A stretch of 64,000 nt of DNA from Tausonia pullulans. Lineage: Eukaryota > Basidiomycota > Tremellomycetes > Cystofilobasidiales > Mrakiaceae. Positions 50,604 through 63,199 of this stretch are shown here, piece after piece. Position 1 is the stretch's first letter, and every line of letters begins with the position of its first letter. The translations under genes were made by a program, and so were the position numbers. The notes below the pieces were generated by a model. It was not told the DNA's origin. It did not search any database and saw nothing but the letters and a program-made list of their open reading frames with translations. The stretch covers positions 434,001 to 498,000 of the forward strand of contig OX637629.1 in the NCBI GenBank assembly GCA_951802195.1, given 5' to 3'.

Positions 50604-53596
50604 ATGTCCCACGACAAACGCATTGATGGTGCTGTTGACCTCTTCAAGACCCTCGCTGAGCTTCCGACTTACACTTCGGCGACGTTCCTCACGGACGATG
50701 GTACGTTGTCGAGCTAGCCCACTGTCATCCGACGCGTCACGACATTTGACGAGCCTACACACAGTAATCAACATCCAGACCTCTGTCCGCTCGCATGTCC
50801 TCAAGAAAAAGCTCAAGAATAACCGGACTGTCACCCTCACTGGCCATGAGAAGACCCCCGTCCTCGCTGGTCCTCCGATTGAACTGCCGGACAAGACGAT
50901 CGAGTTCTACTCCACTCAAGAGCAGGGGCTCAAAGGCGTGCTCAAGACCGTCGACGGCGGAAAGCAGAGGATCATCGAGGTCTGGAAGTGGGCGGCCGGA
51001 GTGCGGCTTCTGGAGAAAGACGTGACCAAGGAGTGCGGAGACTTCTTGGATGATGGTCAGTCTCGTTCCGTGCTGGTGACGCCTTTCTGAACAAAGACCA
51101 CTGATTCTACTTCTGTCCGTTCAAAGAGACCTGGGGGTCCCCTACCTTCTCTCACGACCGCTCCTCGTTGGTTTTCACCGCCCAACGCCTCCCGCCCAAG
51201 GATGAGAAGTCCGAGATGCCTCAGGACGTCTTCGCCCGCCACGCCTTCGCTCCGACGTGGGGCGAGCTCAACCGGACCACCACATTCCCGACTCCGTTTG
51301 TCCTGCACTTTGATGATCCAAACAAGGCCGAGCTCCTCCCTATCATTTCTCGCGCCCTGGACGCAACGACCTCGTTCGGTCAGGCTGTGTTCTTGTCGGA
51401 ATTCGAGGGCCTGATCCTCGTCGGTCATGACACGATGGAGGACGGTCGCCGACTTGGTATTGTCTACTGGTGCGCAAATGAGAACGCCTTGTCTCTATCC
51501 CAGGATTGTATGACTGACACTGATTCTCCCCCTTTCTACAGTACTAACCGCCGAAATGGGCTCTGGTTGGCTCCCGTGCCTAAGAGAGGCGGAGACGGCG
51601 CTACCTTCGATGAATTGACCCGCATCTCGGCCGAGGGCCGAAGTACACGCTCCCCTCGCATCCTCCCTCGCGCTCGCGACGACATGGACGGAAAAGATGT
51701 GCTCATCTACCTCTCCAATCCCGTTGGCGGCGTCCACAATTCCTGCGCTACGCTTCACGCTCGGCGCGTCGCCTACGATGGGGCGTCGGTCGAGGACGAT
51801 GTCCTGGTCGGTCCCGTCTGGAAGCCAGCCCACATCGGCGGTTTCCCAGGCCTCTACCTTCAGTCCCTCCCTGCTCGTCCATTCAAGTTCGTTAGCGGAA
51901 GGGCATATGTTGTCTTTTCTACGCTTGACAGGTCGCAACAGGTGAACCGCCGCGTGCGTCTCGACCTCGACAACAAGCCGGTCGAGTCAGAGGCCATACT
52001 TGATCGGTCGGGGTACGCTTCCTCCGTCATTCTCGGCACCGATGGCAAGGCCCAAATGGTCTTCGTTTCATCCGATATGCTTTCGCCTCAAAGGATCTAC
52101 TCTGTGAAGTTTTCCAGCCACGACCAGATCGAGGCAGAACACCAGCTCTTGCCATCTTTCGTGCAACCCAGAGGTGAGTTCTCCGGCGGAAACGGCGTCT
52201 GGCGTGAGGATGTGATTATTGATTCATCGCGGTCCATAATCTTCACTCCTCCCCATTCTCTCCCGCAGTTGAGCACCTCCTGCAGGGGCTATTCATCCAC
52301 GACGTGCCTACCAACTCTCCCAAAGTTGAGACCATCGTTCTGGGCCCAGCACTCAGTGATCCACCGGCGCCGCTTCTGTTTTGGCCGCACGGAGGACCAC
52401 ACAGCGCCACCAGTGAGTGGTTTCAGGCCTTTCAGCTAATTTTGTCCATATCGACTGAACGTAGTATCATGTTAGCGACCGCATTTTCACCCACCTACGC
52501 CGCCTTTGCTGCCGCCGGTTTCATGGTCGCTCTCATCAACTACACTGGATCCATTGGTTACGGCGAAAAATACGTCCAGGAGCTTCGCGGCAAGTGTGGG
52601 GAGCTGGACGTCCAAGACTGCGTGGACTTCGTCAAGTATTGGGAGGACAAGGTCGGCGGCCTTGGGCCGGGCAAGACGTGAGTTTAGTTATGTCTCACGA
52701 AAGGAGTGCAAGTGAATCTGGACTGATGACGCCATTTTCTGGTCGCTCAGCTTCGTCCAGGGCGGCTCCCACGGAGGGTATGTCCCGCCGCCGCCGCAGC
52801 ATACGATGTCGCAAGCCTCGTGTGGTTCAATGTTGACAATGTCTTCTCTCAAACGTCAGATTCCTCACCGCCCACCTCACCTCAAGGTACCCCGATCTTT
52901 TCACGGCTGCGGTCCTGCGCAACCCCGTCATTTCGCTCGGGGAGAACCCCACGGTGACCGATGTGAGTCTTCTCCCTTTCACCCCCTGTCCTCCTATCGA
53001 GACCTTCCTTGCTCATGGGTGCTCTCCTTTCCGAACAGATCCCCGATTGGTCTGTTTCTGCCAGCGACTCCATGCGCGTCTACCCAGCCTCCGCCCCGTT
53101 CCTGACATTCTGCCTCTTACGCAGGAACTTCACCGAGCTCGACCTTCCTTTCTCATTCTCCGCCTCCGATCCTCGGCCGTCGATCACGCCTACCCCCGAG
53201 CAGTACGCCTTTCTCCAGTCGCGGTCGCCCATTACGCTCGCCCACCAAGTCAAGGCCCACACTCTCTTGCTCGTGGGCCTCGAAGACCGCCGGGTGCCTC
53301 CCTCGCAAGCGAAGGGTGAGTGTCGCCTCGCTGACACCACGTTTGCCTTTGTCTGAGCTACTCTCCTTCTCCTCCCGATGTCGACAGCGTGGTACCACAC
53401 TCTCAAGGGCAAGGCCGACTGGATCCGCAAACAGAACGCTCTTGGCACTGTCGCCGAGGCGCCCGCCAAGGAGCCCGAGCTCCATGTCGAGTGTCTCGCG
53501 TTCGAGGGCGAAGGGCATGCCATCGACGGCGTCGAGGCAGACCTGGCAAGCTTTGAGGCTGGGCTGAAATGGCTCGCGCGCTGGGCCAAGTTCTGA
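50604..53596 (+). CDS. Acylaminoacyl-peptidase (prolyl oligopeptidase family S9)
   Basis: Cytosolic serine peptidase that releases N-acylated amino acids from blocked peptides. The N-terminal beta-propeller includes TVTLTGHEKTPVLAGPP, ETWGSPTFSHDRSSLVFTAQ and LDRSGYASSVILGTDGKAQM. The C-terminal alpha/beta-hydrolase begins near APLLFWPHGGPHSAT. It has LINYTGSIGYGEKYVQEL, the nucleophile elbow QGGSHGGFLTAHL (Ser), LLLVGLEDRRVPPSQ (Asp) and GEGHAIDGVEADLASFEAGL (His). So the Ser-Asp-His triad is complete. PHGGPH, NYTGSIGYGEK and GGSHGG are typical of the APEH branch rather than prolyl oligopeptidase. Exons 50604-50700 and 50765-51055 were placed by frame, and the exon after PHSAT is entered at TAG/CGACC to restore TTAFSPTYAAF. 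The protein length (about 780 residues) is in the family range. Confidence 0.92.
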
Positions 53597-53753
53597 AAAG
53601 ACGGAGATGGATGGGACATGGGGACGGGCATCATCGGTTGAATGGCACCTCGAGATAAGGATTGGGATAAGGATCGGGGTTACAAGTGGCCGCAAAAAGA
53701 GGAGAGGACAATGCAATGTTGAGACTAGTGCGAACGAAGAGCAGGTCACCTCC

Positions 53754-56700
53754 TCATGACTTCCGCGCCTTCTTGTTTGCTGCCGACTCCCCCCAACCAA
53801 CCATCGACCTCCCCGTTCCGAGCCTCTTGCTCGTACTCCGAGTCGGAGCCACCGGGGTCGATGCTGCTGCCCCCGCCAGCGGCGGGAGCCCAAGGTTTTT
53901 CATTATGTCGAGCCCCTCCTTGCCCTTGCTCGCGAAGCGATCGACGTTCGCAGTCGAGACGGGCGGTTCCTGTACCTGGCCCGCGAGCGTCGACGGATGG
54001 GCGGAGCTCGTCGTGAGCGGATCCATCGGAGGGAGGGTGTATCGGTCCGAGGAGGGAAGCCGCGCTGGAAGGAACTTGGGCGGGTCTTTGAGCGCAGGCG
54101 GCTGGACGAGCTTGCGAGGCCGGTAGCCGGGCGTGGCCGTCAAGTCGGACATCGAGCGGGCGGAAGCAAAGCGGGAGGAGGAGGAGGAGGAAGAGGAAGA
54201 GGAAGCCGAAGCCGAGGTAAACGAGCCTGTTGAGGCGGAGCGAGCGGTGAGAGCCTGTTGAGCGAGCGACGATGCCTTGGTGAAACCGGAATTGTACACC
54301 GCTTGGGGTTTGGAAGAAGCGTTCTCGTCGCCATGCATGGGCGGGAGGGCGTACTCATCCCTATATTCGCTCGAGTTCCAATAGACCGACCTGTCGGAGC
54401 GCGAAGGCAATGACGAGGCGGGTTTGTCCCACTCCCCAGTCATAGGCTCTTCAGAGACGCCTCTGAGAAGCGAAATAGGATATCAGCACGAAGATAAGGA
54501 CTGAGCGCGCGAAAGGACTCACGCAACCGCGATAGCCTCGGCAACGGCGGCCTCGTCGACCGGAGGACGTCCAAGGACCTTGGTGATGGCCTCTCTCGAC
54601 TCCTTTCCAAACCGAGGCGTGCGGAAGGTCAAAAGAGTCTTGAAAATGGAATGGGTGAGCAATACAAGCGTGTGAAGCGAAAGAAAAGGATTGACGATGA
54701 ACCGATTGAGCAGCGGCCGGAACAAACATCGAAAGCTGGCCGAGGCAACAAGGGATCAGCCAAAGACGGTCGTGACGCTAGAGAGTGGACAGTCTCACGG
54801 TTCGATTCTTCCATTCTCCGTTGACTAGCTTGCGTTGCGAGTAAGAATTGTACTGTGGGAGAGCAGCGGGTCAGGACGCCGTCAAGTGTGGCGGGAAAAA
54901 GGGCACTCACGAGAAGGACTTGAGCTCGAGTCATAGCAACATAAAGCAGGCGGCGTTCCTCGGCAATTTCATCGTCCGCTTTGGAGAGATAAAATGGATA
55001 GACGTCGTTCTCGACTATCATGTGTGCATAGGTCATCAGAGTTTGCTCGTCCAGGCGCACGAGGCACGCACCGCATGGCAGGAAGACAACGGGCCACTCG
55101 AGCCCCTTGGCCGAATGTATGGTCGAGATAGTGACTTTCTGTAGAGGGAAAGGAGGTTCATCCGTCTTGTGAGAAACGGTCTAATCTCTAGGTGGCTTAA
55201 AACTGACAGGCGTGTGGCGCTCCTCCTCCTTGGCATCGATGTCTGTCGAAAGTGAAGAGGCCTCGAGGAAGGTCCGGAGGTTGGTCGATCTGAACGGCAC
55301 AGTGCATTCAGTCAGACAGGGGTCAATCGAAATTGCTAGGCCGGGTCGACTTACAGGCTTTCGCCAGCAGTGGCAGACTCCTGCGATGATACAGGCGTTG
55401 AGTCTTCATGCTTCCCCTCAGCGAGCTGAACTGAATAGTTGATCTGCGGGCCCGACACGCTGTGTTAGCTCTGCCCGATTTGTCAGACGGGGCACCACGG
55501 AAGTCAAAGCACCAGCTCCTTGATATTTTCCATTCGTGACGTCGGGTTATCATCTTTGTAGTAGAGCTCAAGATCCACTTTGGACATGAGCAGCTCGATG
55601 AGTTCCTTGACAGAAGCGCCCTGTGGTGAAAGGTCAGCAAGGAAAGAGATGTCTCCGATGGAAAGGTTCGGCTATACTCACAGATTCGGCCGCCTTGCGG
55701 AGGTCGTCGATGATCTTGATGAAGGCCTTGACGTTGGACGCCTGCTTCGTCGTCAGGTTCGCTGCACTACTCTGGCAGAACTTGATACACGAAATGCCGG
55801 TCTTGGCTGCACCCGCGATGACGCGCTCGATGGACTGTCGAATTGGCCATGTTAGCACAGATTTGAGAGACGAAAGAAAAGGGAAGAGGGACGGACGGCG
55901 TCTCCAAAATTCCGCTTGGGCTGGTTGATGACTCGACGGAACGCGGGCTAGAGGAAGAGCAAGAGTCAACTGGTTTGCGCTGGAGAGCTACTTTGTCTTT
56001 GGCTCATTCACAGTGAACGAGGGGTTGTCCGCCAATTGAAGATAAGCAAGGACAAGCATGATTTCGGCTCGTTCGAAGAACTGTGCACGCGGGAAAGAGT
56101 CTTCGTCAGTTGTGCAGTCCTGGCTTGACGCAGGCTCGCTTCGCACCTTGTGCCCTCCGACAATCCTGCACGGCACGCCTGCGCCCTGGAACGCTTGCTC
56201 GAGCGGCCGACTGAGCGCGTTGTATCTCAACAGAACCGCAAAGTCGCTCCACTCGAGCCCAGCCACGACTTTAACCCGTTGAACCTCCGCCGCGATGAAG
56301 TTAGCTTCGAGCGCGTCGGTGGCGAACCTTTTAAGGATGACTTTGTCGCCTTCGGCATGGGAAGTATGCAGGCCTTTGCTGATTCGGTTCCGGTCCTGGG
56401 AAATGACCGCCAGGGCCGTCTTGAGGATGGCGCCCGTAGAGCGATAGTTCTCCTCGAGAAACACGGACTCCGTACTGGGAAAGTCCGTCTTCATCCTAGC
56501 AAGGTTCTCAACCTCTGAGAGGTGGTAAAAGAGCAAGCGAGTCGTTGAATGAGGGTAGATCAGGATAATGGTAGGCCTCCGCTCACCTGCGGACCGCCAC
56601 GCGTAGATCGACTGATCGGGGTCGCCGACGATAGTGACACACCGCGAGTCTGGGGTAGCTTTCGCAATGACCCTAGGATAACAGAGAAACCGTGTCAAAT

Positions 56701-57908
56701 CGACGGGGCACGAAACTGGAAGTCAACGCCGCTCACTTCATAAGCTGATACTGCGTAGTGTTGGTATCCTGAGATGGAAGTCAGACTCAGTCAACAGGAG
56801 AAGAGAGCCTCGTGAATGAGGAAGAGCTAACCTGGAACTCGTCGACAAAGATGTGTCGGATGCCCTCGAGGACCTCCGGCGCTTTTGTGAAGAGCCGCAG
56901 CCCCCAGACGAGGAGATCGTCAAAGTCTAGCGCTCCCGAAGCCCTGAGCGCCTCCTGATAGTCCTCGTAAACCTGCAATCATATTCCAGAGTCAACTCAG
57001 CCGGTCTGCTCCTGTCGATACCACTGCCAGAGGTTCCAACTAACCACAGCGAGGAAAAGGTTGACGCTGTCGCCCGTCTTGACCGCTGAAGCATGCATGT
57101 CCTCCGGTGAGATCGATTTACACTTGGCTTTGGAAATGGCTTCCTGGGCCGTCTTCTCCGTCATCTTGAGGTCTCCCTCGAGCATCTCGGCGACCCGATC
57201 CCGGAGGATGTTTTTGATGACCCGCTTACCATCGTCCGTGTCCTGGACGACGAAGTTGTGGGCGAGGCCGACGAGAGTGGCATGGCGGCGGAGGTAACGG
57301 ACGCAGGTTGAGTGGAAAGTCCCTGTAGGGGAGAGGGGGGAGCGCTTGTCAGGCTGGAGCCCTGGACTTATGAAGGACAAGCGGAACTTGTCAACTCGAC
57401 ATGCACTCACCTAGCACCAAATCGTTCGTCGCTTGAGTACCCAGCATCCTTCCGAGCCGGAGTCGCATCTCGTTAGCAGCCTTATTGGTGAAAGTGACAG
57501 CAACGATATGAGCGGGCTTGATGTTCCCGTGCTGTACGAGGTGGACGATACGCGAGGTGAGGACGCGCGTCTTGCCTTAGGAAACCAGACGCGTGGAGGT
57601 GAGGGGATGGGTCAGACGAGAGCGGAAACCGTCGCTCTGAGGGAGGAACTTGAGACTGACCTGATCCGGGACCAGCAAGAATCTGGAGTGGAATTCCAGA
57701 GTCAAAGACGACAGCTGAGACGCATTCAAATCGATGTGAGGTCAGTCGCGTATCAACGGGGCTTCCTGCCGGGGACGCGTGAGAGGTCGAGGACAAGAGG
57801 ATACGACCCACCGGAATGCTGCTTCTCGCTCAGGGCCTCAAGATACGATTTGGCAGCATGTACCATAGGAACCGGTGCAGACTGCGGAGAAGGGGCAGAG
57901 GTGGCCAT
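53754..57908 (-). CDS. Srs2-type ATP-dependent 3'-5' DNA helicase (UvrD family)
   Basis: Superfamily 1A helicase of the UvrD/Rep/Srs2 class, expected to strip Rad51 from single strands in the nucleus. The start is MATSAPSPQSAPVPMVHAAK at 57908; the first intron joins LSEKQHS to AVVFDSGIPLQILAG. Motifs in order: Walker A AGPGSGKTR, IVAVTFTNKAANEMRLRLG (Ia), GTFHSTCVRYLR, LDFDDLLVWGLRLF, FVDEFQDTNTTQYQLM (II), VVGDPDQSIYAWRSA (III), LEENYRSTGAIL (IV), ITPKVTIST-like VKVTISTIHSAKGLEWPVVF (V) and EERRLLYVAMTRA (VI). A 32-nt exon (56737-56768) supplies DTNTTQYQLMK. The C-terminal tail past 54450 is Ser-rich, poorly conserved and ends GESAANKKARKS, a possible nuclear signal. Srs2 rather than PcrA/mitochondrial Hmi1 is favoured by the long tail and nuclear signal, by inference. 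Confidence 0.9.
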
Positions 57909-59951
57909 CCTGCTTGGATCGGGCAAGGCGCGACGCTAAGCGGACGGCAAGCAACGGGTAGAGTGAAGGTGAAGCAAGGCGAGCTGGCGCGGCGACCTTT
58001 GTGGTCGTGTTCAAAAACCGGGAAGCTGAAGACGGGTTGTAGGATCCGGGTAAAGCGGAAAGGTCCGGCGTAAACAGCGGACTGAACGCTGAGGGAGGGC
58101 TGATGGCGGTCGAGAGAAGTTCGAACTGACCGGTCATCCCCGAAGAGGAGCGAGAGAGTGGTCCAGGCGGTCCACGCAACGGATGTCACGAAAAAGCACC
58201 TTTTGGGTCCCTGTGAGCAGAATTGACATCCAGAGGGAGTCGATCGGAGGCGGGGCACGTAGGTGTTTGAATAATCGAGATGCCACACGGCTGCTGTTTT
58301 AGCGGCAAGCCGCTGAACTCCGGTGATCCCGGTCGAGACTGCTCCTCTGGCAAACTGCGGCCTCCGTGGCCTCGCAGAATAGCGAGATATCTCGCTGTTG
58401 TTCCATTGGAAGTCTTAGTGGGCCCCAGGAAAACTCTCTCAAGACGCGGAACAGGCGAGTGAGCTGGCAAGACGTGATGTGAGTATGTGAGACAGTAAGA
58501 TCGATCCCCTGTCCGGTCCTTAGGATCCTCTTACACTAGTCCGTCCCGTGGATGGCCTGGAGTGGAACTTTCGTCATCGATCAACATGACTTCGCTCTTA
58601 GTATCAGCTTCACGTACAGACTCACATGGAAGTAAGCCACCTCATTTGGCAACTCATTTTGAGTTGCAAATGGGATGTTGCCATCGGATCCTGGCCATCC
58701 GTGCCTCCCTATATCGGGCCCTCTCCCTCCAGTCACCTGCGTGTTTCGGGCTCGGTTGGGGCACCCTCATTATAGATTTATTTAAAGGTTGTATCGTTGT
58801 ATCCTCCGCTCTCTGGTAGCACGATCCACATTGAGCCTGAGGTGAAGGGACGGGAGGGGAGGGCAGGGGGGAGGGGGGGAGCTCGGGTCCTGAAGTTGGC
58901 GGGGATTCGCTCGACTAGTCAGGGTTTTGGCGCGCGCTTGCCTGATCTGCCAGTCCATCAGACCCAGCCCACAGACTATCCAGACATGTATCTCGCTCCC
59001 TCTCTTGTGTGCTTGCAGATCCCGCATGGCAGATCGCATGAATGCGTGCATGAATGCTTGCTGGAGCGGGAACGATTCGACGGCGGCACGGAAGAATCGG
59101 AATTCAGGTGTGCGCGATGCCTGCGACTCCGATGCTCCGCAGTCGGTCGGCGGCCTGTCCCGCGGTCGGAGCCGTTGTGACTGCTCGCGACGTTTCCCCG
59201 CGCCTTCTTCCATAGTTTATTTGGCGTGCTGTGGCTGGCGCCGAGAAACTGAGAGACTAGGAAGACAGAGATACGGTCCTCACAAGGTCAGTCGGTCCAT
59301 CCAGCACGGTGTGCGTTCGGCAAAGGCTCCCTCCCTCTTGCTTCTTGTCTCGGCCGGAGCCGCCGCACTGATGCTTCGGCGAGGCGCTGGGCACGCGTGG
59401 GCGCACGGGGGATCATGATTGAACCCTGAGACGGCCGCTGGCCTGATCCCGCATCCGGCCACTCTGCCTCTCTCGTCAGGACCTCGCGCCCCTGGGGCTA
59501 GCCTTCTCGAGTCGGCTGGCGGCGCTAGATGAGGGATTTCTGTGGAGCAAGAACTGAGTGATGAGAATCGGACGTCGCATCTCGGCTCGCACGCCGCGCG
59601 CGCTCCGATGCCTGTCCTGCTGCTCATCTCACTGCTGTCACTGCGGAGAGTGATGAAGACCCTCTGAATCCAAGGCCCTCGGCCAGAAGTGTCGCGTGCC
59701 CTGGGACCTGCTGGCTCGCAGCTTGCGCTCTCTGTCTGTATGTCTCTGGCCCTCGGACCCCGCGCGTCTCGCGCTCTCTTTCTTGGCCGCCTGCCCTCGT
59801 TCTCGCGCCGCCGCCGCCTTCTCCCTGCACCTCACCTCGCGCCTTCTCCCACACCCTTGCCGCCTTCCTCCTTCGCCTTCACTCCTCCATTCCGACACGC
59901 CGCCCTCACGCCCTCACGACGACCGCACGCACCAGATAAAAGCTAGAGTTC
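57909..59951. other. 2.0-kb divergent intergenic region
   Basis: The region between the starts of the Srs2-like gene (minus) and RAS (plus). Open frames overlap in several phases without motifs. I saw no RNA gene or repeat, apart from G- and C-rich runs near 58860. It presumably holds both promoters and the RAS 5' leader. Confidence 0.5.
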
Positions 59952-62001
59952 ATGAGCAGAAATGGAAACAGTCGGCAACGAAGTCAGTCTCTCGCCTGCC
60001 CTCAGCCAGCCCAGCCAATGTCCGGCGTCGCGCTTGGACGCCGATGTCCCTCCCTCTCGCCCGTGTGGCTCGCCTCGCCACCTTCTCCCGCCTCTACTGG
60101 CCTGGCATCTCCTGCGCGGGTGCCGTCCCTCTCGCCCCTGGGCATCTATCCTTGGAGGAGGGAGCGGGCGGCATAGGCTTGCTCTCATCGCGCCGCGCGC
60201 CTTCCGGCAGATGGCTTCCCTCGCAGGCGGCGTAGGCCAACGAGGCGAATGCACCGACGGGCAGGGCGCGATGATGGACCTGTCCGACCGGCTCGCACCA
60301 CCCATGCTGCTTCAGGGCTCACCTCATCCAAGGTGGCTGACGTCGGTCTCTGATGTCTCAACCCAGTGCTCCACCGGATAACGGTCCTCGGGGACGGCGG
60401 CGTCGGCAAGACGGCGCTGACGGTCCAGTTCACGATGAGCTCCTTTGTCGAGGTGCGTGTCTCCCTCGTCCCCCCGGCTTGGCCTGTGGCTCTCCCTTCA
60501 CTTGGCCAATCGCCCGCGCTTTCTTCCCGCATCTTATTGACATTCGAACGTTCTTACCGTCCCTCAGTCCTACGACCCCGTGCGTACTCGCGGGGCGCGC
60601 CTCGGAGAGCAGTCCGGGCGAAGCGTGTCGACTGATATTCACCCCCTTCTCCTCTCTCTCTCTTGTCTCCCTTCCCTCATCGCATGCCTTCATTACCGGT
60701 TCTCTTTGCCTCAATTGTCGGTCTGCTACTCCTTCAGACGATTGAGGACTGCTATCGCAAGCAGTGGGTCGTCGACGATCAGCCCTGCTACCTGGAGGTC
60801 CTCGACACCGCCGGTCAAGGTCGGTGCCCCTCCCTTCTGCTCCCCCGTTCTCTTCTTCTTCCCCCCTTCCGTGTCTTCCCCGCATGCCGTCGCTGTCCTT
60901 TCCATCCTTTCGTCCGCAAGCGGACGCTCCAATTGGTCCCGATCGCTCATCGCTGTGTCATGTTGTCGGCCGTTGCTTCTCGGTCTCACGACGCATGCTG
61001 ACCGTGTCCCTCTCGTATGTCGTCGTCCGGCTGGATCTTGATTTGCAGAGGAGTACACAGCACTCCGAAACCAGTGGATCAAGTGAGCGAATTCCCATTG
61101 ACCCTTGCTGCTGCCCCTTTCGCCCCCGATTTGGCCATCAACGCAGCTCTTTGTTGATCACTCGTTTCTCGCTTTCCCCCTCTTGCTCCAGGGATGGCGA
61201 GGGTTTCATCCTGGTCTATGCTATCCCCTCAGCCCAGTGTGAGTGTCTCGCTCGCTGGCTCAGATCCCTTTCCCTGTTCTCGAGAGCAAAAGACTGGCTG
61301 GCTGATCGCGACCGTTGATCCCGCCAGCCTTCCGGAACCTCGAGGCAATCTTCCGACGCGTCATTCACACCAAGGAACAGCTCGGCGAGCAGCGACCTCC
61401 GATAGTCATCGTCGGCAACAAGAGCGACAAGACGTATGACCGGCAAGTCTCGACCCAGGATGGGGCCCAGCTGGCCCAGCAGCTGGGCGCGACTGGCTTC
61501 TTCGAGGTGCGCATGGGATCCGAATCGTTCTAGGCCGCGCTCGCTCGAGTGCGCGCGCGTGCGCGGTCCGTTGACTGGAAGCGTCCGTCGGTTTGCACAT
61601 GGGCTCACACTCTCTTCCGCGCTTGCTTTCTCTTCTTCCCCTGTCGCCTGAATCATTCGCGATGACACCTCTTTGTGTCCTCGATCTCGCCCATACTCCG
61701 CCCTACCTCATCTCGCATGATCCTTCACACCCTCCCTCCTCGACCGCCTCCCTCCGTCACATTCACCCACGCTGCGTTCGCCCCAATCTTCCTCTCTTTC
61801 CTTCCCTTCTCCGACATCCAGGTCTCAGCCAGAACCAATCAAAATGTCGAGGCGGCTTTCCGGACGCTCGTGCGAGCCATGTCGGAACAGAAGAACGGAT
61901 ATACCTCGTCTCAGAACGCGCCCGGGGCCGGGTTGGGCCTCGCCAACGGCGGCGCCCCGCCGCGAAGGAAGAAAAGAGGCGGGAAGTGTGTCATTCTCTG
62001 A
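59952..62001 (+). CDS. RAS-family small GTPase
   Basis: Membrane-anchored GTPase of the Ras subfamily controlling growth or mating signalling. Exons: 59952-59982, 60367-60452, 60568-60579, 60738-60819, 61049-61082, 61192-61238, 61328-61506, 61822-62001. The P loop is GDGGVGKT (Gly at the position equivalent to 12). Switch I is FVESYDPTIEDCYRKQ, whose SYDP is a 12-nt exon. Switch II is DTAGQEEYTALRNQW with Gln61. GNKSD and EVSARTNQNVEA form the guanine-binding motifs, the latter with Arg where Ras usually has Lys. The C-terminus PPRRKKRGGKCVIL has a polybasic patch and CaaX box CVIL; the final Leu predicts geranylgeranylation rather than farnesylation. The first exon (MSRNGNSRQR, joined so that its last A makes a Met codon with TG of exon 2) fits splice rules but is the least certain part. 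LEVLDTAGQEEYTALRNQW resembles basidiomycete Ras1. Confidence 0.88.
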
Positions 62002-63199
62002 TTAGGTGAGTCCTGGTCTTCTTCTTGTCCCAACAAGGCAAGCGCGGTGGGCCACGACGCGCCCGGGGATGTCTCTGTCGTCGTGTGAGCGTGATTGTTG
62101 AAACAGGTCCTTCTTCGTTTCCTTTCTCTCCCTTAGCTCGATCTCTGCCACCTTTTTTCTTTTAACGATCTACGTCTTCACGAACCTTCAAATAACCTCC
62201 TACTCTGTTTGCTGTTGCTCTCCCGACGGACCCCCCTCTCCCCCCCCCCTCCCCCCCCCCCCCCCTCTTCCTTTCTTCCATTCATTGTCTACCCCGTCTC
62301 GAGCTGCAGCACGGACGCCTATCCCTTTATCTTTTCTTCTCTCTTGTCCTTCCTCTCTTCTTTCTCTCCTCGCCCCGCCAACGTGCTTATGTAACGCCAT
62401 AATGACCCCTCCCCCGACACTCCTCCCTCTTTCTCCCCCCAAACAAATTCCCACTTCAAACTTACCCTTCTCCCATCTCACCACGACCGACGACGACGAG
62501 CACGAGTGCAACTCCCTGCTTCCCTCTTTAGTCCTCCTGTGGCACTCTGTCGAGTTTGATGCGCATGCGGCTTGCTCCACAGATCGGTGTTCAGGAACTC
62601 TTGCGAACATGTGGCGTACATTCTTCTGTGACTAGCCGCCCTTACCGCTGTCGAGGCCGGAGCATGGTCTGCCGACTAGGTTCGGTAGTGCCGATCTACA
62701 CTCGGTTGATGTGGATCGATCGTTCTCGACCGAATTGGAAGAAGCGGCGAGGCGTGGTGATCAGCTGCGCGCCCTTCCCTGCTCCTCCTCTGTTGCACAA
62801 CATCACGTGTGCAGCCCAGGAAGACAAGCCTTGACAGAACCAGCGTTATATGCCGTCGGCGGGCTAGATGCATTCAGCTGGGATAACGCCCTTTGCTCAG
62901 ACTCACACGCGCGCGTCGACTGCTGAGCCTCTGTTCCGTCCAGGTTGTTAACCAACAGAATCTCAGCAATATAGGCATGCATCACGCCTCAATATGTTAG
63001 AGCATGACCTCGCTGCCACAGTCGCGTCGCCGTTGTCAAGCCCTGGTCGTCAAGCGTCTCCCGCCCAGGAGCTGGCGAGCTCGCTCTGTCGCCGTGCGAA
63101 AAGGATTTGGCCCAGCAAGGGCAGAGTCCAGCTCCTCACCTCGATTCACCGCTGTGCCGCTCGCCCCCACCCCGCCCCACAAGTCTATCAGGAATCATC
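62002..63199. other. Interval between RAS and RPS20
   Basis: About 1.2 kb with no gene I can support. It includes a C-rich pyrimidine tract at 62231-62265, inside a larger CT-rich leader-like zone to about 62360, and the promoter of RPS20. A plus-strand frame runs into the RPS20 start but shows no protein-like features before the ATG. Confidence 0.5.
62231..62265. repeat. C-rich homopyrimidine tract
   Basis: Thirty-five bases made of C runs broken by single T (and one TCT), lying about 230 bp past the RAS stop. A pure polypyrimidine strand of this type can form triplex or i-motif/quadruplex structures and is prone to length error in assemblies. Confidence 0.75.
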
